Assembly (NCBI GenBank): GCA_013696965.1
Contig: JACCXN010000094.1
Span: 37,434-101,433, forward strand
Reading direction: 5' to 3'
Length of the DNA: 64,000 nucleotides
Source of the DNA: Bacteroidota bacterium
GTDB lineage: Bacteria > Bacteroidota > Bacteroidia > JACCXN01
The notes under the pieces were generated by a model that ran no database searches, was not told where the DNA came from, and saw only the letters and a program-made list of their open reading frames with translations. The translations under genes were made by a program, and so were the position numbers. Positions 27,501-33,582 of the stretch are shown here, one piece after another. Positions within the stretch are counted from its first letter, which is position 1, and the number at the start of each line of letters is the position of its first letter.

Positions 27501-28202
27501 GCAGAAAGACTTGCGCAATCTGAACGGGAATCTGCCTGGAGGGAAATGGCAAAGCAAGTGGCCCATGAAATCAAAAACCCATTAACACCAATGAAACTTA
27601 GTGTGCAGCACCTAGAAAGGGCCAGAAAAGACAAAGCCCCGGATTTTGATAAAAAACTGGAAAGATTTACACAAACTTTAGTTGAACAAATAGATACACT
27701 TGCAAATATTGCCAATGAATTTTCCAGTTTTGCCAAAATGCCTGGTCAAATTCCAGAACCACTGGATATTAGCGAGCTTGTGCAAGGTTCGGTTAATTTA
27801 TTTAAAGGCTCAGAAGAGGCCATAATTGAATTGGAAATATTAACGGAAATTGAATTGACTGTAAAAGCCGATAAAAATCAATTGTTAAGAGTATTTAATA
27901 ATCTAATAAAGAATGCAATTCAATCTATTCCTTATGAACGGCAGGGTAAAATTGAAATCAAAATAGATTTGGAATCAAAAGCAAACAAGGTTTTGATTTC
28001 TATTAAGGATAATGGCTCAGGAATAAGTGCCGAGCAGAAAGAAAAAATATTCACTCCGAATTTTACAACAAAAACAAATGGAACAGGACTTGGACTTGCA
28101 ATAGTAAAGAATATTGTGGAGGATTCAGGTGGTGAAATATGGTTTGAAACAAAAGAGATGATTGGAACAGTTTTTTATATCAAGCTACCTTTGTTGAATT
28201 AA
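24501..28202 (+). CDS. Large NtrY-like membrane sensor histidine kinase
   Basis: A 1233-residue sensor kinase. It begins with a TM segment and a periplasmic region, then a bundle of about seven or more TM helices (residues about 210-480), a second periplasmic sensor region (about 480-740), another TM, a further extracytoplasmic region, and a final TM leading into HAMP. The kinase core is intact: VAHEIKNPLTPMKLSVQHLE (phospho-acceptor His1022, strongly NtrY-like), N box NNLIKNAIQS, DNGSGI and GTGLGLAIVKN. The start is a TTG (MKILLFRYRF) after a TATATTTG box. No response regulator gene is adjacent, so it is an orphan here; NtrC-type, sigma-54-dependent partners would be the expected class (inference). 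Confidence 0.9.
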   Translation: MKILLFRYRFLLLALISLIIAIVVNNSALPFYSKELCTSKFNKELQNKDIELEKTVSYFANFIKNAKPQKLFIQEKDQLEKLYNEQGISIFVFEDDSMAFWSHNAVPVLNSFNLSELSATIVRLQTGWYRVNIQKEKNLTVAGLALIKSEYTHQNQYLQDHFQKDFSLPENTQLNFNQRASENHVFDSKGKFLFTLIYDSAIHFNQLKNYFVITLVLLVVLFLILFFQNEIVRRLKQNQGFYFLLFSITLIVGRVLTIQTQFPGIIYSLDLFSPVHYATSWAFPSMGDFLVNALLLCYLFYFINQKMPLKSAFVDRLSIAKKDYLGLLVVLLVLAFALLITMWLSGLVLHSDVLFNLSNIFELNYLSLTGYFIASLLLFAFYLLCDKAMGVLLLLKIKNTRIAQLVLFAFLPFALLSYQESGSFDLILLIWPLPVLFTIWWIKTKQNKIYNFSTVLIIVLVFSIYASHVFNSFSSFKEIENRRVLVQKLAREKDPIAEYLFKEIEEKISVDKKAKSLSSEYWKNREELDTYLKENYFNGFWDRYDLQVTVCREQDSLFVAPMEQRVNCAAFFENLINVTGEKVNGSNLYFLDNNSGRVSYLAKLTIHSHYPNKNTQYLFLEIDSKFKPEGTGYPELLLDASEIVQSADILNYSFAKYKDGKLVSKSGPYQYTIFSSPYLKTENDLHFFKKEGFDHLVYSPESSTSIILSLPSRNGMHRLTAFSYIFAFFSLLLLLVLFFKNSPSDYTLFWFDFKTRIQSVLIGTVILSILLFGAGTVYYIQKQYNQKNSNLISEKISSIINELEDKIGLEPKLNNEMEHYLSLHLVKLSHVFYTDINLYSPNGDLLASSQNEIFNLGLSGRKMNTNAFFRMAIENNTEFIQEENLGKLNYISAYMPLFNTNGELIAYLNLPYFAKQNELEKEISFFLVTLINIYVLLFVMSVVIAVFLSGFITGPLQLIRTKLRDVKLGKSNELIAWKGNDEIGSLVNEYNQMIVKIAESAERLAQSERESAWREMAKQVAHEIKNPLTPMKLSVQHLERARKDKAPDFDKKLERFTQTLVEQIDTLANIANEFSSFAKMPGQIPEPLDISELVQGSVNLFKGSEEAIIELEILTEIELTVKADKNQLLRVFNNLIKNAIQSIPYERQGKIEIKIDLESKANKVLISIKDNGSGISAEQKEKIFTPNFTTKTNGTGLGLAIVKNIVEDSGGEIWFETKEMIGTVFYIKLPLLN

Positions 28203-28217
28203 AAATTATCATGGGAT

Positions 28218-28667
28218 TTACTCCATATCTATCCACATGAAATACTTAGAGTTGTTTTCAAACTTCCCCAAATCTTTGGTAGCTAGTATCATTATTGCGT
28301 CAATTAAAGGAATAAATCCGAATCCACCACCCATTGTTAGAACGTATGTGATTGGAACGATTGGCTTAGTTCCTAAATAAAGCCTGTGAACCCCAAAATG
28401 ACCTAGGAAAATGGCAAGTCCAAAAGCTGTTATTCTTTTATTTTCCTGGGTTTTTAAGCGGAACATTTCTATGTGTTCCGGATTATTAAAATCAAAACGG
28501 AAAAGCTTTATTTTCTTTTCGGAATTTACCAGGGAATTTATTTCTGGTATGCTATCTGAAAGAATAAAAAAGACGGGCTCATTAGCAAGTTTTGCCATTG
28601 AGTCCGTCTTTAAAAAAACAAGCTGGATTAAAAGAACTGCAAAAAATTTCAAAAAATAATTTTGCAT
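28218..28667 (-). CDS. TM2-domain protein
   Basis: A 149-residue protein with an N-terminal signal or anchor (FLKFFAVLLIQLVFLK), about 60 residues of linker, and a C-terminal TM2 domain: two helices around AIFLGHFGVHRLYLG and GFGFIPLIDAIMIL, with the polar turn typical of the family. TM2 proteins are small membrane proteins of unknown biochemical role. It lies 8 bp after the superoxide dismutase gene and is probably co-transcribed with it. Convergent with the NtrY-like kinase. Confidence 0.82.
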   Translation of the reverse strand: MQNYFLKFFAVLLIQLVFLKTDSMAKLANEPVFFILSDSIPEINSLVNSEKKIKLFRFDFNNPEHIEMFRLKTQENKRITAFGLAIFLGHFGVHRLYLGTKPIVPITYVLTMGGGFGFIPLIDAIMILATKDLGKFENNSKYFMWIDME

Positions 28668-28675
28668 AATTTTAA

Positions 28676-29278
28676 TTAAGCGCTTTTAAATCTTCTGTTT
28701 ACTTCATTCCAATTTACTACATTCCAAAAAGCTCCTATATAATCAGGTCTTCTATTCTGGTAATTAAGGTAATATGCATGTTCCCATACATCCAGGCATA
28801 AAACAGGAGTGCCTTTTACATCAGCCACATCCATTAAAGGATTATCCTGGTTAGGAGTTGAACTAATAACTAGTTTTCCATTTTGCACTACAAGCCATGC
28901 CCAACCTGAACCGAAACGTGTGGTAGCAGCCTTAGCAAATTCATCCTTAAACTCTTGAAAAGAACCAAAGCTTTCATTGATTGCCTTGGCAATTTCTCCC
29001 ATTGGTTGGCCACCTGCATTAGGTGCCAAAATTTCCCAAAAAAGATTGTGGTTGTAAAATCCACCCCCGTTATTTCTTACTGCAGCACTTTGAGTCGAAA
29101 TATTTTTCAAGATTTCTTCTATAGATTTTGATTCCACAGGCGTACCTGCAATAGCGTTATTTAGATTGGTTGTATATGCCTGATGATGCTTGCTGTGATG
29201 TATTTCCATTGTACGCGCATCAATATGCGGTTCAAGAGCATCATAAGCATAAGGCAGTTTTGGTAATTCAAAAGCCAT
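28676..29278 (-). CDS. sodB: Superoxide dismutase (Fe/Mn)
   Basis: A 200-residue cytoplasmic Fe/Mn superoxide dismutase, converting superoxide to oxygen and peroxide. The four metal ligands are visible: His in [10 protein letters not shown], His in FYNHNLFWE, and Asp and His in [23 protein letters not shown] and [11 protein letters not shown] sit in the expected places. Sequence alone does not settle iron, manganese or cambialistic use. Expressed from a TACTTTTG box about 34 bp upstream and probably co-transcribed with the TM2 gene. Confidence 0.96.
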   Translation of the reverse strand: MAFELPKLPYAYDALEPHIDARTMEIHHSKHHQAYTTNLNNAIAGTPVESKSIEEILKNISTQSAAVRNNGGGFYNHNLFWEILAPNAGGQPMGEIAKAINESFGSFQEFKDEFAKAATTRFGSGWAWLVVQNGKLVISSTPNQDNPLMDVADVKGTPVLCLDVWEHAYYLNYQNRRPDYIGAFWNVVNWNEVNRRFKSA

Positions 29279-29311
29279 TATATATAATATTTAAAGGTTA
29301 AACAATGGTTT

Positions 29312-29319
29312 CAAAAGTA
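29312..29319 (-). promoter_or_regulatory. Putative -7 element of sodB
   Basis: Minus-strand TACTTTTG matches TAnnTTTG, 33 bp before the sod ATG; the -33 box is unclear. Confidence 0.45.
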
Positions 29320-29443
29320 AGAAAAAATTACATGTATAACCTGAGTAATCCAAATTAGCTTACATTACATTAGGGAATAATAGGTAGAACTGCTAAATAT
29401 TAGTTGGAAAATACGGAAATAAGAAGCAGGCAGTACTTGCAAA

Positions 29444-29818
29444 TTAACAGCAATGCTGTTTGTTGTAACGGATATTTAATACATGGCTAATTATTAATCC
29501 TGCTGAGCCAATGTACATGATATATTGAATAAAAGGGGAATAATCATGGAATATTATTGCGAACGTGCAAATAAGAAGGAATATCCATAATGAGAATTTA
29601 ATGAAAGTAGAACTGGTTTTTTTAGTAGTAAAAAAAACGGCTACAATGGCAATGGACAAAAACAGGTAATCATAATTAAATCCGCCATGGCCATGGCTAT
29701 GGCCCGCACTACTATCGCCTATATATAGAAATGCTGCAGGCAAAGCCAAACAATGAACCAGACACAAACCCGAACTTAATATTCCTATGATGTCAGAATT
29801 AGGAGTTTTTTTCAACAT
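29444..29818 (-). CDS. MerC-domain membrane protein
   Basis: A 124-residue protein with four predicted TM helices. A CxxHC motif lies in the first helix (GLCLVHCLALPAAFL), a His-rich loop follows (AGHSHGHGG), and the protein ends in HCC. These are good metal-ligand sites. MerC proteins were first described as mercury transporters, but the chromosomal versions in Bacteroidota are often linked to Zur-type regulation and zinc. Here a perfect 15-bp palindrome overlaps the promoter, and a Fur/Zur-family gene lies 2.8 kb away in the next operon. A role in zinc or related metal transport is inferred. Confidence 0.85.
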   Translation of the reverse strand: MLKKTPNSDIIGILSSGLCLVHCLALPAAFLYIGDSSAGHSHGHGGFNYDYLFLSIAIVAVFFTTKKTSSTFIKFSLWIFLLICTFAIIFHDYSPFIQYIMYIGSAGLIISHVLNIRYNKQHCC

Positions 29819-29822
29819 GAAG

Positions 29823-29859
29823 CAAAGATAGAAAAAATATGCAACATTGTTGCAAGAAA
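29823..29859 (-). promoter_or_regulatory. merC promoter with 15-bp palindromic operator (Zur-like)
   Basis: The minus strand has TATCTTTG (29830-29823), a TAnnTTTG box 5 bp before the merC ATG. Just upstream is TGCAACATTGTTGCA (29840-29854 on the plus strand), a perfect palindrome about a central T. A TTG at its distal edge lies 22 bp from the -7 box and may be the -33 element, so a bound repressor would block RNA polymerase. The shape and position fit a Fur-family operator; assignment to Zur is inference. Confidence 0.6.
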
Positions 29860-30290
29860 TATTATTCTGCTTTTATTTCTGATTTTTTTCAAATTAAGCT
29901 CAAAAAAATTCCGGCATTTTTTTTGTAACAACATCGTTTTTAATTATTTAAGCAGAATAATAGAATTTAAGGAGCAAAGAACAAAAATATTTTTCTTTTA
30001 TTGAAGTTCTATTTCAAGAGTTAAATTCAAAGGTCCTGAAGAATAAACGGAGAACAATTTTAAAACCGGAATTTGTATTAGTAATTTCAAATCAACTATT
30101 ACTCCTTGCGAAAAAACCCTGCATTCTTTGGATTAAATTTCAATTCTGCTTTTTTCCCTCACAAAGAAAGAATAATTAGAAAAGACGCAAAGAAAAAAAT
30201 GACTTAATATGAATCCAAATTGAATTAATCGGATAATATCAACAAAGCCTTTTTTGTATTTGTTATATTTGTCACCTTAAGTAAAAATAA
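29860..30290. other. Intergenic region between merC and the ABC ATPase gene
   Basis: About 430 bp without a confident gene. On the minus strand there is a 42-codon stop-free stretch ending with TAA at 29998 (peptide segment VLKLFSVYSSGPLNLTLEI). A second open stretch in another frame ends near 30105 (AELKFNPKNAGFFRKE). Both lack credible starts and may be remnants or chance. TATATTTG at 30264-30271 is a plausible -7 box for the ATPase gene at 30291. No palindrome like that before merC was found here. Confidence 0.4.
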
Positions 30291-30935
30291 ATGATTGAAT
30301 TCCGCTCTCTTAAGCATCAATACGCTAATTCAGCAAGCATTGAATTTAGTGATACCCGAATTGATTCTGGAGACCAGGTTTTAATAACTGGGAAATCAGG
30401 CAGTGGAAAAACTTCTTTGCTTCATATAACCGGAGGATTATTAAAACCAACCTTTGGAGAGGTAATAATGGAAACTACATCTATTTACAAACTTAGTCCC
30501 AGAAAACTTGACTCATATAGGGGAAAAAACATTGGAATAGTTTTTCAAAGACCTTACCTAATCAAAAGCCTAACAGTAATAGAAAACATTTTAGCGGCAT
30601 TGTATTTCTCAGGTAAAAAAGTAGATAATGCAAAAGCCTTACTTCAATTAAGAGCTTTAAATATAGAAGAATTAAAAGATAAAAGACCTTTTGAATTAAG
30701 CCATGGACAAGCTCAAAGGGTTTCTGTTGCCCGTGCAGTAATTAACTGTCCAGAAATAATTCTTGCAGATGAACCAACCTCCAGCCTTGATGATGAAAAC
30801 TGCTTTTCTGTTATAAAGCTGCTTCAGCAAACGGCAAAAGGAATCAATGCTTCCCTTTTGGTAACAAGTCATGATAACAGGTTGAAAGCTTGCTTTGAAA
30901 AAGGAATCCATTTGGAAATGCAAAAAACGCTATGA
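30291..30935 (+). CDS. ABC transporter ATP-binding protein (LolD/MacB type; Zrg-like locus)
   Basis: A 214-residue ATPase with Walker A ITGKSGSGKTSLL, a Q-loop in IGIVFQRPYL, a signature with His in place of the first Gly (LSHGQAQRVSVARAV) and Walker B IILADEPTSSLD. It belongs to the LolD/MacB group that pairs with FtsX-fold permeases. The permease gene overlaps by 4 bp (ATGA). Together with the downstream DUF3299 gene and Fur-family regulator, the set resembles the zinc-regulated Zrg ABC systems rather than lipoprotein export. The substrate is inferred, not shown. Confidence 0.9.
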   Translation: MIEFRSLKHQYANSASIEFSDTRIDSGDQVLITGKSGSGKTSLLHITGGLLKPTFGEVIMETTSIYKLSPRKLDSYRGKNIGIVFQRPYLIKSLTVIENILAALYFSGKKVDNAKALLQLRALNIEELKDKRPFELSHGQAQRVSVARAVINCPEIILADEPTSSLDDENCFSVIKLLQQTAKGINASLLVTSHDNRLKACFEKGIHLEMQKTL

Positions 30936-32116
30936 ACCTTATTTCAATTGCCTGGAAGAATATAGTTTCCCAAGGAGGAAAAAAAACGTTAAATGTTATT
31001 TTATTGGCAAGTGGTTTGGCAATAATCAATATAATACTGCTTGTAGATTTTCAAATAAAAGAAAAGCTTGAAAATCATGCAGGAAAAGTTGATTTGGTAA
31101 TAGGGGCAAAAGGAAGTCCCTTACAATTAATATTATCAGGAATTTACCACATTGATTTTCCAACCGGAAATATTAATTTAAAAGAAGTACAGCAACTTAT
31201 TGAGCACCCCTACGTGCAAAATTCAGTGCCTCTTGCAATGGGAGATAGTTACAATGGATTCAGAATTATTGGTACAAATCACAATTACCTGAAATTTTAT
31301 GATCTACCCTTAGCGGAGGGAGTAATATGGAAAAAAGAATTTGAAGCAATTGCGGGATCAAATGCTGCAAGGGTTTTGAATTTGAAAACGGGTGATGTTT
31401 TTTATTCCTCACATGGGTTAACACCCGGGGGAAATGTACATGCAGATAAATTCAAATTAACCGGAGTTTTAAAACCAAGTGGTACGGCATCTGATAATAT
31501 AATTCTAACCGCTCTGGAAACAATATGGCATTTGCATGAGCATTCGGATCAACAAAACATTCAATCCACTGAAGAAAGAGAAATAACAGCATTGCTGATT
31601 AAATATAAAACACCCCTTGCGGTTGCCATTTTCCCGCAAACAGTAAATAATATTGGTGCTTTGCAGGCTGCATCCCCTGCTCTTGAAACCGCACGATTGT
31701 ATGCATTAATTGGATCAGGTTTTGATCTTATTAAGGCTTTTGGCGTTTTAATTATACTGCTTGCCGGTTTTAGTGTATTTATTGTTCTTTATTCTTCGTT
31801 ATCTGAAAGAAAGACTGAAATCGCAATATTAAGAACAATGGGAGCAAGCGCTTCCAAAATATTTTTATTAATTCTTTCAGAAGGAATTATAATTACATCA
31901 ATTGGCACTAGCTTAGGTTTACTTTTATCACATTTAATATTACAGGGGGCCGGAATTTTCCTGTCGCTTAGTAGTATTTCATTAACAGGAATTGTTTTTA
32001 TTCCTCAAGAATTAATGGTTTTAGCATTTGGAATAATTGTTGGAATTGCCGCCTCTGTAATACCTGCAATGCAGGCATACCGTACAAATATTTCAACAAT
32101 ATTGGCTAAAGTTTAA
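30932..32116 (+). CDS. FtsX-type ABC permease (Zrg-like locus)
   Basis: A 394-residue permease of the MacB/FtsX family. One TM lies at the N-terminus (TLNVILLASGLAIINIILLV), a periplasmic domain spans about residues 45-255, and three TMs at the C-terminus surround SSLSERKTEIAILRTMGASA, the coupling region typical of FtsX permeases. Translation is coupled to the ATPase gene by an ATGA overlap. In the Vibrio Zrg system the same ATPase/permease/DUF3299 combination acts in zinc uptake; the same role is inferred here. Confidence 0.88.
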   Translation: MNLISIAWKNIVSQGGKKTLNVILLASGLAIINIILLVDFQIKEKLENHAGKVDLVIGAKGSPLQLILSGIYHIDFPTGNINLKEVQQLIEHPYVQNSVPLAMGDSYNGFRIIGTNHNYLKFYDLPLAEGVIWKKEFEAIAGSNAARVLNLKTGDVFYSSHGLTPGGNVHADKFKLTGVLKPSGTASDNIILTALETIWHLHEHSDQQNIQSTEEREITALLIKYKTPLAVAIFPQTVNNIGALQAASPALETARLYALIGSGFDLIKAFGVLIILLAGFSVFIVLYSSLSERKTEIAILRTMGASASKIFLLILSEGIIITSIGTSLGLLLSHLILQGAGIFLSLSSISLTGIVFIPQELMVLAFGIIVGIAASVIPAMQAYRTNISTILAKV

Positions 32117-32193
32117 GGCTTTTTGGAATAATTGCTAATGCATGGTAATTAGAAATTAATAGATTTAATTAAATTCAGGATTTGAGTAGAGAA

Positions 32194-32643
32194 ATGAAAA
32201 AAATACTTTGGACTGTTATCTTTTTATCGTTTTTCTCGCTTGTTCAAGCACAGGAACATGAAATAATTCACAATCGAATTACTTCAGAAGTATGGGATAA
32301 AATAGCAGGTATTAAACACAGGGTAGTGGATGATTATGAATATTATCCGATATTTGAAGAAAAGTTAAAAGCTTTGGATGGAAAGGTAGTAACACTTAAA
32401 GGTTACATTGTTCCTATAAAGGAAGGAGTTGAACATTCCTCTTTTTTGCTTTCGGTACTCCCAATTAATCAATGTTTTTATTGTGGGAAGAATGGCATAC
32501 CAATGATGGTTGAGGTAAATACAAAAAAACCAGTTCGTTATACTGAAAACATAGTAAACGTAAAAGGCACATTGAAGCTTTACAATGTAAATGCTGCTTT
32601 TGCCTGTCCGGTTGTTTTACAACAAGCTTTAGTATCAGAATAA
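32194..32643 (+). CDS. DUF3299-type exported protein, putative metal-system component
   Basis: A 149-residue protein with a signal peptide (ILWTVIFLSFFSLVQAQ) and a DUF3299-like core. That core has KALDGKVVTLKGYIVPIKEG, then SVLPINQCFYCGKNGIP with a CxxC pair, and a last Cys in FACPVVLQQ. These cysteines could bind metal. The frame can begin at a TTG 12 bp earlier, but the ATG at 32194 fits the signal peptide. DUF3299 genes accompany LolD/FtsX-like ABC systems in zinc-regulated loci of proteobacteria, which supports a shared role here; the biochemical activity is unknown. It is 77 bp after the permease and 17 bp before the fur/zur gene. Confidence 0.8.
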   Translation: MKKILWTVIFLSFFSLVQAQEHEIIHNRITSEVWDKIAGIKHRVVDDYEYYPIFEEKLKALDGKVVTLKGYIVPIKEGVEHSSFLLSVLPINQCFYCGKNGIPMMVEVNTKKPVRYTENIVNVKGTLKLYNVNAAFACPVVLQQALVSE

Positions 32644-32660
32644 ATTCAAGTTATAAATTA

Positions 32661-33086
32661 ATGGAAAAAACAATAGAAATTACAAAGCTTTTAGAAAAAT
32701 ACAAATTGCAAAAAACTCCTTGTAGAAAGAGTATATTAAATTTATTTCTTAACACGGCCCATGCACTTTCTCACCAGGACATTGTAAATGGGTTAAAAAC
32801 TGAATTTGATAGAGTAACCATTTACCGCACCTTTAACTCTTTTGAGGGAAAAGGAATGATTCATAAAGTTATTGATAGTGAAGGCACTGCAAAATATGCT
32901 TTATGTGCACATGATTGCACTTCCGAAATTCATAATGACAGTCATTTACACTTTAGTTGCTCGAAATGTCAAAAAACCATATGTATTGAAAATTGCAAAA
33001 TACCTGAAATAAAAATTCCGGAAGGTTTTCAATTGCAAAAACTTAGTTTATTGGCCGAAGGCATATGTAAAAGCTGTAAAAAATAA
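32661..33086 (+). CDS. zur: Fur-family transcriptional regulator, probably Zur
   Basis: A 141-residue Fur-family protein. An N-terminal winged helix (ALSHQDIVNGLKTEFDRVTI) is followed by the dimer domain with the metal site HNDSHLHFSCSKCQKTICIE and a second Cys pair, GICKSC, at the C-terminus, giving the structural zinc site. It is the last gene of a putative metal-transport operon (17 bp after the DUF3299 gene). The best candidate target is the palindrome before merC. Zur is preferred over Fur or PerR from this context alone, so the symbol is provisional. Confidence 0.85.
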   Translation: MEKTIEITKLLEKYKLQKTPCRKSILNLFLNTAHALSHQDIVNGLKTEFDRVTIYRTFNSFEGKGMIHKVIDSEGTAKYALCAHDCTSEIHNDSHLHFSCSKCQKTICIENCKIPEIKIPEGFQLQKLSLLAEGICKSCKK

Positions 33087-33089
33087 AAA

Positions 33090-33134
33090 AATACAATATT
33101 GTATTGATTATTAGGATGATTAATTGTACCTTTG
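33090..33134 (+). promoter_or_regulatory. Consensus promoter with 16-bp palindrome before a small lipoprotein gene
   Basis: AATACAATATTGTATT (33090-33105) is a perfect palindrome. Its right edge overlaps TTG (33104-33106), which is 20 bp from TACCTTTG (33127-33134), a full match to TTG-N20-TAnnTTTG. The palindrome could be an operator on this strong promoter. It lies 4 bp after the fur/zur stop, so a weak terminator hairpin is an alternative, though it has no loop or T-run. Confidence 0.6.
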
Positions 33135-33174
33135 TTTCCTTTAAAATAATATTAACCAATAAAATCACACAAAA

Positions 33175-33387
33175 ATGAAAAAGTTTTTAACATTATTTGC
33201 AGCTGCTGCTATGTTTTCTTTAGTAGCTTGCGGACCATCTGCAGAAGAAAAAGCAAAAGCAGAAGCTGAAGCACAAGCTGAAGTTGATGCTTTATTTCAG
33301 GAATTAGAAACTGAAATGGAAGAAGTTGTTGAAGAAGTTGCTGAAGAGCCAGCTGTTGAAGCAACTGAAGAAACAAAAGCTAATTAA
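33175..33387 (+). CDS. Small Glu/Ala-rich lipoprotein
   Basis: A 70-residue lipoprotein: signal peptide FLTLFAAAAMFSLVAC with the lipobox Cys at residue 19, then an acidic, Ala/Glu/Val-rich mature part predicted to be helical. Small acidic lipoproteins of this kind are common and abundant in Bacteroidota, but no function is known to me. The strong consensus promoter and an excellent terminator just after the stop mark it as a separate, probably highly expressed, single-gene unit. Confidence 0.8.
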   Translation: MKKFLTLFAAAAMFSLVACGPSAEEKAKAEAEAQAEVDALFQELETEMEEVVEEVAEEPAVEATEETKAN

Positions 33388-33407
33388 TTCTTTTTAATCA
33401 GTATTTT

Positions 33408-33446
33408 ATAAAGGAAGCCCAAAAGGCTTCCTTTATTTTTTTATAG
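33408..33446 (+). terminator. Rho-independent terminator of the Glu/Ala-rich lipoprotein gene
   Basis: A 12-bp stem (AAAGGAAGCC core at 33410-33419 pairing with 33425-33434, plus two flanking A-T pairs) with a 5-nt loop, followed by ATTTTTTTATA. It is 20 bp past the stop codon. Confidence 0.85.
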
Positions 33447-33582
33447 CATTTACTCTTAAAATCAGGGTTTGATTAGCTGAAGAATTCAACTAATAATTTA
33501 GCATTAAAGGTTTGACAAAAGAGAATTTATTGCTGTTTTTGTAAAAATTCACAAGCTGTTTTTTGAAACCCCAAAAAGGATA

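Noticed and set aside
29445-29459. Palindrome AACAGCAATGCTGTT near the end of merC
   Set aside because: It encodes the conserved Gln-His-Cys-Cys tail, has only a 3-nt loop and no T-run, so it is neither a convincing terminator nor an operator.
29444-29818. MerC as part of a mercury-resistance operon
   Set aside because: No merA, merT, merP or merR is present; the neighbours are superoxide dismutase and a Zrg-like metal system.
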